This document shows, one piece after another, positions 1 to 10,873 of a DNA stretch of 64,000 nucleotides. The stretch covers positions 310,001-374,000 of the forward strand of contig JAKCOZ010000101.1 of the NCBI GenBank assembly GCA_022605955.1, in the 5' to 3' direction. Numbering within the stretch: the first letter of the stretch is position 1; each line of letters begins with the position of its first letter. The DNA is from Rallus limicola. Its lineage: Eukaryota > Chordata > Aves > Gruiformes > Rallidae. A program made the translations under genes and the position numbers. Below the pieces are notes generated by a model. The model searched no databases. It had not been told where the DNA came from and was given only the letters and a program-made list of their open reading frames with translations.

Positions 1-185
1 GCATGTTCCCTCTTTCCAGGCAAAGGAAAAGGCTGAGAGCCAAAGCGACAGGGTCTGCTCGGGTGTCCTGTTAGGAGGTTTCAGACAAGCTATGCCTTTC
101 AGGCCTAGCTTCTTTACTTTGGGAGTTATTGCTGGACGTTTAGCATGTTTTGAGCTGCAGTCTGCTAGGGCCGAGAAAAGCACCG

Positions 186-285
186 TAGGAGGTTCCAGGC
201 ATGTTCCCTCTTTCCAAGCAAAGGAAAAAGCTGAGAGCCAAAGTGACAGGGTTTGCTCGGGTGTCCTGTTAGGAGGTTTCAGACA
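186..285 (+). repeat. Internal subrepeat within the monomer (example)
   Basis: 'taggaggttccaggca' (186-201) and 'taggaggtttcagaca' (270-285) match at 14 of 16 positions, 84 bp apart, in every ordinary monomer. A shorter repeat 'ttccaggca' also occurs twice within about 30 bp in ordinary monomers. The monomer may have been built partly from shorter units. Confidence 0.7.
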
Positions 286-309
286 AGCTATGCCTTTCAG
301 GCCTAGCTT
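285..309. repeat. Imperfect 25-bp dyad present in most monomers (example)
   Basis: 'aagctatgcct' and 'aggcctagctt' are inverted copies differing at one position around a TTC centre. The same dyad spans each ATG in ordinary monomers, so there are about 300 copies in the window. Variants 'ttcatgcc', 'ttcatacc' and 'cagtcc' weaken it. It is the centre of the larger palindromes at the 15 insertions. It could be a hairpin-forming or dimeric-protein site, but nothing in the sequence identifies a binding factor. Confidence 0.85.
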
Positions 310-2043
310 CTTTACTTTGGGAGTTATTGCTGGACGTTTAGCATGTTTTGAGCTGCAGTCTGCTAGGGCCGAGAAAAGCACCGTAGGAGGTTCCAGGCAT
401 GTTCCCTCTTTCCAAGCAAAGGAAAAAGCTGAGAGCCAAAGTGAAAGGGTTTGCTCGTGTGTCCTGTTAGGAGGTTTCAGACAAGCTATGCCTTTCAGGC
501 CTAGCTTCTTTACTTTGGGAGTTATTGCTGGACGTTTAGCATGTTTTGAACTGCAGTCTGCTAGGGCCGAGAAAAGCACCGTAGGAGGTTCCAGGCATGT
601 TCCCTCTTTCCAGGCAAAGGAAAAGGCTGAGAGCCAAAGTGACAGGGTCTGCTCGTGTGTCCTGTTAGGAGGTTTCAGACAAGCTATGCCTTTCAGGCCT
701 AGCTTCTTTACTTTGGGAGTTATTACTGGACGTTTAGCATGTTTTGAACTGCAGTCTGCTAGGGCCGAGAAAAGCACCGTAGGAGGTTCCAGGCATGTTC
801 CCTCTTTCCAGGCAAAGGAAAAGGCTGAGAGCCAAAGTGACAGGTGCTGCTCATGTGTCCTGTTAGGAGGTTTCAGACAAGCTATGCCTTTCAGGCCTAG
901 CTTCTTTACTTTGGGAGTTATTGCTGGACGTTTAGCATGTTTTGAACTGCAGTCTGCTAGGGCCGAGAAAAGCACCGTAGGAGGTTCCAGGCATGTTCCC
1001 TCTTTCCAGGCAAAGGAAAAGGCTGAGAGCCAAAGTGACAGGGTCTGCTCGTGTGTCCTGTTAGGAGGTTTCAGACAAGCTATGCCTTTCAGGCCTAGCT
1101 TCTTTACTTTGGGAGTTATTGCTGGACGTTTAGCATGTTTTGAACTGCAGTCTGCTAGGGCCGAGAAAAGCACCGTAGGAGGTTCCAGGCATGTTCCCTC
1201 TTTCCAGGCAAAGGAAAAGGCTGAGAGCCAAAGTGACAGGGTCTGCTCGGGTGTCCTGTTAGGAGGTTTCAGACAAGCTATGCCTTTCAGGCCTAGCTTC
1301 TTTACTTTGGGAGTTATTACTGGACGTTTAGCATGTTTTGAACTGCAGTCTGCTAGGGCCGAGAAAAGCACCGTAGGAGGTTCCAGGCATGTTCCCTCTT
1401 TCCAGGCAAAGGAAAAGGCTGAGAGCCAAAGTGACAGGTGCTGCTCATGTGTCCTGTTAGGAGGTTTCAGACAAGCTATGCCTTTCAGGCCTAGCTTCTT
1501 TACTTTGGGAGTTATTGCTGGACGTTTAGCATGTTTTGAACTGCAGTCTGCTAGGGCCGAGAAAAGCACCGTAGGAGGTTCCAGGCATGTTCCCTCTTTC
1601 CAGGCAAAGGAAAAGGCTGAGAACCAAAGTGACAGGGGCTGCTCGTGTGTCCTGTTAGGAGGTTTCAGACAAGCTATGCCTTTCAGGCCTAGCTTCTTTA
1701 CTTTGGGAGTTATTGCTGGACGTTTAGCATGTTTTGAACTGCAGTCTGCTAGGGCCGAGAAAAGCACCGTAGGAGGTTCCAGGCATGTTCCCTCTTTCCA
1801 GGCAAAGGAAAAGGCTGAGAGCCAAAGTGACAGGGGCTGCTCGTGTGTCCTGTTAGGAGGTTTCAGACAAGGTATGCCTTTCAGGCCTAGCTTCTTTACT
1901 TTGGGAGTTATTGCTGGACGTTTAGCATGTTTTGAACTGCAGTCTGCTAGGGCCGAGAAAAGCACCGTAGGAGGTTCCAGGCATGTTCCCTCTTTCCAGG
2001 CAAAGGAAAAGGCTGAGAACCAAAGTGACAGGGGCTGCTCGTG

Positions 2044-2114
2044 TGTCCTGTTAGGAGGTTTCAGACAAGCTATGCCTTTCAGGCCTAGCTTGTCTGAAAC
2101 CTCCTAACAGGACA
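2044..2114. repeat. 71-bp palindrome at 47-bp insertion J1
   Basis: Two 34-bp arms (2044-2077 and 2081-2114) are reverse complements except for one pair (T in 'tatgcct' against C in 'aggccta'), around a TTC centre. The inserted block is 2072-2118: it repeats the monomer start and then runs 'agcttgtctgaaacctcc', the reverse complement of the end of the preceding monomer, before returning to forward orientation at 'gacaagctatg'. The following monomer begins 'atgcctttcatgcc'. It could extrude as a hairpin or cruciform. It breaks the open frame with TAA at 2105-2107. Confidence 0.95.
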
Positions 2115-4494
2115 AGCTATGCCTTTCATGCCTAGCTTCTTTACTTTGGGAGTTATTGCTGGACGTTTAGCATGTTTTGAACTGCAGTATGCTAGGGCCG
2201 AGAAAAGCACCGTAGGAGGTTCCAGGCATGTTCCCTCTTTCCAGGCAAAGGAAAAGGCTGAGAGCCAAAGTGACAGGGGCTGCTCGTGTGTCCTGTTAGG
2301 AGGTTTCAGACAAGCTATGCCTTTCAGGCCTAGCTTCTTTACTTTGGGAGTTATTGCTGGACGTTTAGCATGTTTTGAACTGCAGTCTGCTAGGGCCGAG
2401 AAAAGCACCGTAGGAGGTTCCAGGCATGTTCCCTCTTTCCAGGCAAAGGAAAAGGCTGAGAGCCAAAGTGACAGGGTCTGCTCGTGTGTCCTGTTAGGAG
2501 GTTTCAGACAAGCTATGCCTTTCAGGCCTAGCTTCTTTACTTTGGGAGTTATTGCTGGACGTTTAGCATGTTTTGAACTGCAGTCTGCTAGGGCCGAGAA
2601 AAGCACCGTAGGAGGTTCCAGGCATGTTCCCTCTTTCCAGGCAAAGGAAAAGGCTGAGAGCCAAAGTGACAGGGTCTGCTCGTGTGTCCTGTTAGGAGGT
2701 TTCAGACAAGCTATGCCTTTCAGGCCTAGCTTCTTTACTTTGGGAGTTATTGCTGGACATTTAGCATGTTTTGAACTGCAGTCTGCTAGGGCCGAGAAAA
2801 GCACCGTAGGAGGTTCCAGGCATGTTCCCTCTTTCCAGGCAAAGGAAAAGGCTGAGAGCCAAAGTGACAGGGTCTGCTCGTGTGTCCTGTTAGGAGGTTT
2901 CAGACAAGCTATGCCTTTCAGGCCTAGCTTCTTTACTTTGGGAGTTATTGCTGGACGTTTAGCATGTTTTGAACTGCAGTCTGCTAGGGCCGAGAAAAGC
3001 ACCGTAGGAGGTTCCAGGCATGTTCCCTCTTTCCAGGCAAAGGAAAAGGCTGAGAGCCAAAGTGACAGGGTCTGCTCGTGTGTCCTGTTAGGAGGTTTCA
3101 GACAAGCTATGCCTTTCAGGCCTAGCTTCTTTACTTTGGGAGTTATTGCTGGACGTTTAGCATGTTTTGAACTGCAGTCTGCTAGGGCCGAGAAAAGCAC
3201 CGTAGGAGGTTCCAGGCATGTTCCCTCTTTCCAGGCAAAGGAAAAGGCTGAGAGCCAAAGTGACAGGGTCTGCTCGTGTGTCCTGTTAGGAGGTTTCAGA
3301 CAAGCTATGCCTTTCAGGCCTAGCTTCTTTACTTTGGGAGTTATTGCTGGACGTTTAGCATGTTTTGAACTGCAGTCTGCTAGGGCCGAGAAAAGCACCG
3401 TAGGAGGTTCCAGGCATGTTCCCTCTTTCCAGGCAAAGGAAAAGGCTGAGAGCCAAAGTGACAGGTGCTGCTCATGTGTCCTGTTAGGAGGTTTCAGACA
3501 AGCTATGCCTTTCAGGCCTAGCTTCTTTACTTTGGGAGTTATTGCTGGACGTTTAGCATGTTTTGAACTGCAGTCTGCTAGGGCCGAGAAAAGCACCGTA
3601 GGAGGTTCCAGGCATGTTCCCTCTTTCCAGGCAAAGGAAAAGGCTGAGAGCCAAAGCGACAGGGTCTGCTCGGGTGTCCTGTTAGGAGGTTTCAGACAAG
3701 CTATGCCTTTCAGGCCTAGCTTCTTTACTTTGGGAGTTATTGCTGGACGTTTAGCATGTTTTGAGCTGCAGTCTGCTAGGGCCGAGAAAAGCACCGTAGG
3801 AGGTTCCAGGCATGTTCCCTCTTTCCAAGCAAAGGAAAAAGCTGAGAGCCAAAGTGACAGGGTTTGCTCGGGTGTCCTGTTAGGAGGTTTCAGACAAGCT
3901 ATGCCTTTCAGGCCTAGCTTCTTTACTTTGGGAGTTATTGCTGGACGTTTAGCATGTTTTGAGCTGCAGTCTGCTAGGGCCGAGAAAAGCACCGTAGGAG
4001 GTTCCAGGCATGTTCCCTCTTTCCAAGCAAAGGAAAAAGCTGAGAGCCAAAGTGAAAGGGTTTGCTCGTGTGTCCTGTTAGGAGGTTTCAGACAAGCTAT
4101 GCCTTTCAGGCCTCGCTTCTTTACTTTGGGAGTTATTGCTGGACGTTTAGCATGTTTTGAACTGCAGTCTGCTAGGGCCGAGAAAAGCACCGTAGGAGGT
4201 TCCAGGCATGTTCCCTCTTTCCAGGCAAAGGAAAAGGCTGAGAGCCAAAGTGACTGGGTCTGCTCGGGTGTCCTGTTAGGAGGTTTCAGACAAGCTATGC
4301 CTTTCAGGCCTAGCTTCTTTACTTTGGGAGTTATTGCTGGACGTTTAGCATGTTTTGAACTGCAGTCTGCTAGGGCCGAGAAAAGCACCGTAGGAGGTTC
4401 CAGGCATGTTCCCTCTTTCCAGGCAAAGGAAAAGGCTGAGAGCCAAAGTGACAGGGTCTGCTCGTGTGTCCTGTTAGGAGGTTTCAGACAAGCT

Positions 4495-5484
4495 ATGCCT
4501 TTCAGGCCTAGCTTCTTTACTTTGGGAGTTATTACTGGACGTTTAGCATGTTTTGAACTGCAGTCTGCTAGGGCCGAGAAAAGCACCGTAGGAGGTTCCA
4601 GGCATGTTCCCTCTTTCCAGGCAAAGGAAAAGGCTGAGAGCCAAAGTGACAGGTGCTGCTCATGTGTCCTGTTAGGAGGTTTCAGACAAGCTATGCCTTT
4701 CAGTCCTAGCTTCTTTACTTTGGGAGTTATTGCTGGACGTTTAGCATGTTTTGAACTGCAGTCTGCTAGGGCCGAGAAAAGCACCGTAGGAGGTTCCAGG
4801 CATGTTCCCTCTTTCCAGGCAAAGGAAAAGGCTGAGAGCCAAAGTGACAGGGTCTGCTCGGGTGTCCTGTTAGGAGGTTTCAGACAAGCTATGCCTTTCA
4901 GGCCTAGCTCCTTTACTTTGGGAGTTATTGCTGGACGTTTAGCATGTTTTGAACTGCAGTCTGCTAGGGCCGAGAAAAGCACCGTAGGAGGTTCCAGGCA
5001 TGTTCCCTCTTTCCAGGCAAAGGAAAAGGCTGAGAGCCATAGTGACAGGGTCTGCTCGGGTGTCCTGTTAGGAGGTTTCAGACAAGCTATGCCTTTCAGG
5101 CCTAGCTTCTTTACTTTGGGAGTTATTGCTGGATGTTTAGCATGTTTTGAGCTGCAGTCTGCTAGGGCCGAGAAAAGCACCGTAGGAGGTTCCAGGCATG
5201 TTCCCTCTTTCCAAGCAAAGGAAAAAGCTGAGAGCCAAAGTGAAAGGGTTTGCTCGTGTGTCCTGTTAGGAGGTTTCAGACAAGCTATGCCTTTCAGGCC
5301 TCGCTTCTTTACTTTGGGAGTTATTGCTGGACGTTTAGCATGTTTTGAACTGCAGTCTGCTAGGGCCGAGAAAAGCACCGTAGGAGGTTCCAGGCATGTT
5401 CCCTCTTTCCAGGCAAAGGAAAAGGCTGAGAGCCAAAGTGACAGGGTCTGCTTGTGTGTCCTGTTAGGAGGTTTCAGACAAGCT
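4495..5484 (+). repeat. Five-monomer module, copy 1
   Basis: Five consecutive monomers carry ordered markers: 'attactgg' with an 'aggtgctgctcatg' tail; 'cagtcc' (T at 4704) with 'ctcggg'; 'gccatagtg' (T at 5040) with 'ctcggg'; 'gatgttt' (T at 5134) with the 'caagcaaagg'/'agtgaaagg' haplotype; and 'cctcgcttc' with a 'cttgtg' tail. The same order recurs at 7069, 14838, 41998, 43186 and 54556, with small differences. The third unit here is unusual in having 'agctccttta'. Confidence 0.85.
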
Positions 5485-7068
5485 ATGCCTTTCAGGCCTA
5501 GCTTCTTTACTTTGGGAGTTATTGCTGGACATTTAGCATGTTTTGAACTGCAGTCTGCTAGGGCCGAGAAAAGCACCGTAGGAGGTTCCAGGCATGTTCC
5601 CTCTTTCCAGGCAAAGGAAAAGGCTGAGAGCCAAAGTGACAGGGTCTGCTCGTGTGTCCTGTTAGGAGGTTTCAGACAAGCTATGCCTTTCAGGCCTAGC
5701 TTCTTTACTTTGGGAGTTATTGCTGGACGTTTAGCATGTTTTGAACTGCAGTCTGCTAGGGCCGAGAAAAGCACCGTAGGAGGTTCCAGGCATGTTCCCT
5801 CTTTCCAGGCAAAGGAAAAGGCTGAGAGCCAAAGTGACAGGGTCTGCTCGTGTGTCCTGTTAGGAGGTTTCAGACAAGCTATGCCTTTCAGGCCTAGCTT
5901 CTTTACTTTGGGAGTTATTGCTGGACGTTTAGCATGTTTTGAACTGCAGTCTGCCAGGGCCGAGAAAAGCACCGTAGGAGGTTCCAGGCATGTTCCCTCT
6001 TTCCAGGCAATGGAAAAGGCTGAGAGCCAAAGTGACAGGTGCTGCTCATGTGTCCTGTTAGGAGGTTTCAGACAAGCTATGCCTTTCAGGCCTAGCTTCT
6101 TTACTTTGGGAGTTATTGCTGGACGTTTAGCATGTTTTGAGCTGCAGTCTGCTAGGGCCGAGAAAAGCACCGTAGGAGGTTCCAGGCATGTTCCCTCTTT
6201 CCAGGCAAAGGAAAAGGCTGAGAGCCAAAGCGACAGGGTCTGCTCGGGTGTCCTGTTAGGAGGTTTCAGACAAGCTATGCCTTTCAGGCCTAGCTTCTTT
6301 ACTTTGGGAGTTATTGCTGGACGTTTAGCATGTTTTGAGCTGCAGTCTGCTAGGGCCGAGAAAAGCACCGTAGGAGGTTCCAGGCATGTTCCCTCTTTCC
6401 AAGCAAAGGAAAAAGCTGAGAGCCAAAGTGAAAGGGTTTGCTCGTGTGTCCTGTTAGGAGGTTTCAGACAAGCTATGCCTTTCAGGCCTCGCTTCTTTAC
6501 TTTGGGAGTTATTGCTGGACGTTTAGCATGTTTTGAATTGCAGTCTGCTAGGGCCGAGAAAAGCACCGTAGGAGGTTCCAGGCATGTTCCCTCTTTCCAG
6601 GCAAAGGAAAAGGCTGAGAGCCAAAGTGACAGGGTCTGCTCGTGTGTCCTGTTAGGAGGTTTCAGACAAGCTATGCCTTTCAGGCCTAGCTTCTTTACTT
6701 TGAGAGTTATTACTGGACGTTTAGCATGTTTTGAACTGCAGTCTGCTAGGGCCGAGAAAAGCACCGTAGGAGGTTCCAGGCATGTTCCCTCTTTCCAGGC
6801 AAAGGAAAAGGCTGAGAGCCAAAGTGACAGGTGCTGCTCATGTGTCCTGTTAGGAGGTTTCAGACAAGCTATGCCTTTCAGGCCTAGCTTCTTTACTTTG
6901 GGAGTTATTGCTGGACGTTTAGCATGTTTTGAACTGCAGTCTGCTAGGGCCGAGAAAAGCACCGTAGGAGGTTCCAGGCATGTTCCCTCTTTCCAGGCAA
7001 AGGAAAAGGCTGAGAGCCAAAGTGACAGGGTCTGCTCGGGTGTCCTGTTAGGAGGTTTCAGACAAGCT

Positions 7069-8058
7069 ATGCCTTTCAGGCCTAGCTTCTTTACTTTGGG
7101 AGTTATTACTGGACGTTTAGCATGTTTTGAACTGCAGTCTGCTAGGGCCGAGAAAAGCACCGTAGGAGGTTCCAGGCATGTTCCCTCTTTCCAGGCAAAG
7201 GAAAAGGCTGAGAGCCAAAGTGACAGGTGCTGCTCATGTGTCCTGTTAGGAGGTTTCAGACAAGCTATGCCTTTCAGTCCTAGCTTCTTTACTTTGGGAG
7301 TTATTGCTGGACGTTTAGCATGTTTTGAACTGCAGTCTACTAGGGCCGAGAAAAGCACCGTAGGAGGTTCCAGGCATGTTCCCTCTTTCCAGGCAAAGGA
7401 AAAGGCTGAGAGCCAAAGTGACAGGGTCTGCTCGGGTGTCCTGTTAGGAGGTTTCAGACAAGCTATGCCTTTCAGGCCTAGCTTCTTTACTTTGGGAGTT
7501 ATTGCTGGACGTTTAGCATGTTTTGAACTGCAGTCTGCTAGGGCCGAGAAAAGCACCGTAGGAGGTTCCAGGCATGTTCCCTCTTTCCAGGCAAAGGAAA
7601 AGGCTGAGAGCCATAGTGACAGGGTCTGCTCGTGTGTCCTGTTAGGAGGTTTCAGACAAGCTATGCCTTTCAGGCCTAGCTTCTTTACTTTGGGAGTTAT
7701 TGCTGGATGTTTAGCATGTTTTGAGCTGCAGTCTGCTAGGGCCGAGAAAAGCACCGTAGGAGGTTCCAGGCATGTTCCCTCTTTCCAAGCAAAGGAAAAA
7801 GCTGAGAGCCAAAGTGAAAGGGTTTGCTCGTGTGTCCTGTTAGGAGGTTTCAGACAAGCTATGCCTTTCAGGCCTCGCTTCTTTACTTTGGGAGTTATTG
7901 CTGGACGTTTAGCATGTTTTGAATTGCAGTCTGCTAGGGCCGAGAAAAGCACCGTAGGAGGTTCCAGGCATGTTCCCTCTTTCCAGGCAAAGGAAAAGGC
8001 TGAGAGCCAAAGTGACAGGGTCTGCTTGTGTGTCCTGTTAGGAGGTTTCAGACAAGCT
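7069..8058 (+). repeat. Five-monomer module, copy 2
   Basis: Same marker order as the module at 4495, displaced by 2,574 bp (13 monomers): 'cagtcc' T at 7278, 'gccatag' T at 7614 and 'gatgttt' T at 7708 all match at that offset. The third unit has 'ctcgtg' where copy 1 has 'ctcggg', and the second has 'cagtctactagg'. Confidence 0.85.
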
Positions 8059-10802
8059 ATGCCTTTCAGGCCTAGCTTCTTTACTTTGGGAGTTATTGCT
8101 GGACGTTTAGCATGTTTTGAACTGCAGTCTGCTAGGGCCGAGAAAAGCACCGTAGGAGGTTCCAGGCATGTTCCCTCTTTCCAGGCAAAGGAAAAGGCTG
8201 AGAGCCAAAGTGACAGGGTCTGCTCGTGTGTCCTGTTAGGAGGTTTCAGACAAGCTATGCCTTTCAGGCCTAGCTTCTTTACTTTGGGAGTTATTGCTGG
8301 ACGTTTAGCATGTTTTGAACTGCAGTCTGCTAGGGCCGAGAAAAGCACCATAGGAGGTTCCAGGCATGTTCCCTCTTTCCAGGCAAAGGAAAAGGCTGAG
8401 AACCAAAGTGACAGGGGCTGCTCGTGTGTCATGTTAGGAGGTTTCAGACAAGCTATGCCTTTCAGGCCTAGCTTCTTTACTTTGGGAGTTATTGCTGGAC
8501 GTTTAGCATGTTTTGAACTGCAGTCTGCCAGGGCCGAGAAAAGCACCGTAGGAGGTTCCAGGCATGTTCCCTCTTTCCAGGCAAAGGAAAAGGCTGAGAG
8601 CCAAAGTGACAGGGTCTGCTCGTGTGTCCTGTTAGGAGGTTTCAGACAAGCTATGCCTTTCAGGCCTAGCTTCTTTACTTTGGGAGTTATTGCTGGACGT
8701 TTAGCATGTTTTGAACTGCAGTCTGCTAGGGCCGAGAAAAGCACCGTAGGAGGTTCCAGGCATGTTCCCTCTTTCCAGGCAAAGGAAAAGGCTGAGAGCC
8801 AAAGTGACAGGGGCTGCTCGTGTGTCCTGTTAGGAGGTTTCAGACAAGCTATGCCTTTCATGCCTAGCTTCTTTACTTTGGGAGTTATTGCTGGACGTTT
8901 AGCATGTTTTGAACTGCAGTCTGCTAGGGCCGAGAAAAGCACCGTAGGAGGTTCCAGGCATGTTCCCTCTTTCCAGGCAAAGGAAAAGTCTGAGAGCCAA
9001 AGTGACAGGGTCTGCTCGTGTGTCCTGTTAGGAGGTTTCAGACAAGCTATGCCTTTCAGGCCTAGCTTCTTTACTTTGGGAGTTATTGCTGGACGTTTAG
9101 CATGTTTTGAACTGCAGTCTGCTAGGGCCGAGAAAAGCACCGTAGGAGGTTCCAGGCATGTTCCCTCTTTCCAGGCAAAGGAAAAGACTGAGAGCCAAAG
9201 TGACAGGGTCTGCTCGTGTGTCCTGTTAGGAGGTTTCAGACAAGCTATGTCTTTCAGGCCTAGCTTCTTTACTTTGGGAGTTATTGCTGGACGTTTAGCA
9301 TGTTTTGAACTGCAGTCTGCTAGGGCCGAGAAAAGCACCGTAGGAGGTTCCAGGCATGTTCCCTCTTTCCAGGCAAAGGAAAAGGCTGAGAGCCAAAGTG
9401 ACAGGGTCTGCTCGTGTGTCCTGTTAGGAGGTTTCAGACAAGCTATGCCTTTCAGGCCTAGCTTCTTTACTTTGGGAGTTATTGCTGGACGTTTAGCATG
9501 TTTTGAACTGCAGTCTGCTAGGGCCGAGAAAAGCACCGTAGGAGGTTCCAGGCATGTTCCCTCTTTCCAGGCAAAGGAAAAGGCTGAGAGCCAAAGTGAC
9601 AGGGTCTGCTTGTGTGTCCTGTTAGGAGGTTTCAGACAAGCTATGCCTTTCAGGCCTAGCTTCTTTACTTTGGGAGTTATTGCTGGACGTTTAGCATGTT
9701 TTGAACTGCAGTCTGCTAGGGCCGAGAAAAGCACCGTAGGAGGTTCCAGGCATGTTCCCTCTTTCCAGGCAAAGGAAAAGGCTGAGAGCCAAAGTGACAG
9801 GGTCTGCTTGTGTGTCCTGTTAGGAGGTTTCAGACAAGCTATGCCTTTCAGGCCTAGCTTCTTTACTTTGGGAGTTATTGCTGGACGTTTTGCATGTTTT
9901 GAACTGCAGTCTGCTAGGGCCGAGAAAAGCACCGTAGGAGGTTCCAGGCATGTTCCCTCTTTCCAGGCAAAGGAAAAGGCTGAGAGCAAAAGTGACAGGG
10001 TCTGCTCGTGTGTCCTGTTAGGAGGTTTCAGACAAGCTATGCCTTTCAGGCCTAGCTTCTTTACTTTGGGAGTTATTGCTGGACGTTTAGCATGTTTTGA
10101 ACTGCAGTCTGCTAGGGCCGAGAAAAGCACCGTAGGAGGTTCCAGGCATGTTCCCTCTTTCCAGGCAAAGGAAAAGGCTGAGAGCCAAAGTGACAGGTGC
10201 TGCTCATGTGTCCTGTTAGGAGGTTTCAGACAAGCTATGCCTTTCAGGCCTAGCTTCTTTACTTTGGGAGTTATTGCTGGACGTTTAGCATGTTTTGAAC
10301 TGCAGTCTGCTAGGGCCGAGAAAAGCACCGTAGGAGGTTCCAGGCATGTTCCCTCTTTCCAGGCAAAGGAAAAGGCTGAGAGACAAAGTGACAGGGTTTG
10401 CTCGTGTGTCCTGTTAGGAGGTTTCAGACAAGCTATGCCTTTCAGGCCTAGCTTCTTTACTTTGGGAGTTATTGCTGGACGTTTAGCATGTTTTGAACTG
10501 CAGTCTGCTAGGGCCGAGAAAAGCACCGTAGGAGGTTCCAGGCACGTTCCCTCTTTCCAGGCAAAGGAAAAGGCTGAGAGCCAAAGTGACAGGGGCTGCT
10601 CGTGTGTCCTGTTAGGAGGTTTCAGACAAGCTATGCCTTTCAGGCCTAGCTTCTTTACTTTGGGAGTTATTGCTGGACGTTTAGCATGTTTTGAACTGCA
10701 GTCTGCTAGGGCCGAGAAAAGCACCGTAGGAGGTTCCAGGCATGTTCCCTCTTTCCAGGCAAAGGAAAAGGCTGAGAACCAAAGTGACAGGGGCTGCTCG
10801 TG

Positions 10803-10873
10803 TGTCCTGTTAGGAGGTTTCAGACAAGCTATGCCTTTCAGGCCTAGCTTGTCTGAAACCTCCTAACAGGACA
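10803..10873. repeat. 71-bp palindrome at 47-bp insertion J2
   Basis: Same structure as J1. The 47-bp block is 10831-10877. The monomer after it begins 'atgcctttcatgcc' and carries 'cagtatgctagg', as after J1, so J1 and J2 with their downstream neighbour probably descend from one amplified unit. Confidence 0.95.

Larger units (their letters stand above)
1..2071 (+). repeat. Satellite segment 0: partial monomer plus 10 monomers
   Basis: A 91-bp partial monomer is followed by ten complete monomers from 92. The array continues beyond the left edge. Units with 'attactgg' and the linked 'aggtgctgctcatg' tail start at 686 and 1280. The last three units carry the 'aggggctgctcgtg' tail, and two of these also have 'gagaacc', a combination seen before many insertions. 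The unit starting at 1874 is preceded by 'caaggtatg' instead of 'caagctatg'. Confidence 0.95.
2119..10830 (+). repeat. Satellite segment 1: 44 monomers
   Basis: Exactly 44 x 198 bp. The first monomer has 'cagtatgctagg' instead of 'cagtctgctagg', a variant shared only with the first monomer after J2. The segment contains two copies of the five-monomer 'attactgg' module (4495-5484 and 7069-8058) and, from 8059, a block resembling the 10-mer family at 15828-21767. It ends with an 'agagaca' unit, then a plain unit and two 'ggggctgctcg' units, much like the ends of segments 5, 7 and 11. Confidence 0.95.

Noticed and set aside
192..203. RNA polymerase III B box or tRNA-derived SINE origin
   Set aside because: 'ggttccaggca' resembles the B box at 9 of 11 positions, but no acceptable A box lies upstream at the right distance, and there is no poly-A tail or target-site duplication.
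271..292. Shine-Dalgarno-like AGGAGG upstream of the recurrent ATG
   Set aside because: The spacing to the ATG is about 13 nt, longer than usual, the motif is simply part of every monomer, and the array is clearly eukaryotic satellite DNA.
2072..2118. 47-bp block as a mobile element or MITE
   Set aside because: It has no target-site duplication and no sequence foreign to the monomer. Every base comes from the adjacent monomer in forward or inverted orientation, which fits template switching better than transposition.
2119..10866. Giant repeat-protein gene (66-residue repeats, plus strand)
   Set aside because: The frame stays open only because the monomer is 3 x 66 bp. The opposite strand is open too. 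The 47-bp insertions and amplified 1-bp deletions break the frame, and non-synonymous variants are freely shared. There is no unique N- or C-terminal region and no promoter or splice context.
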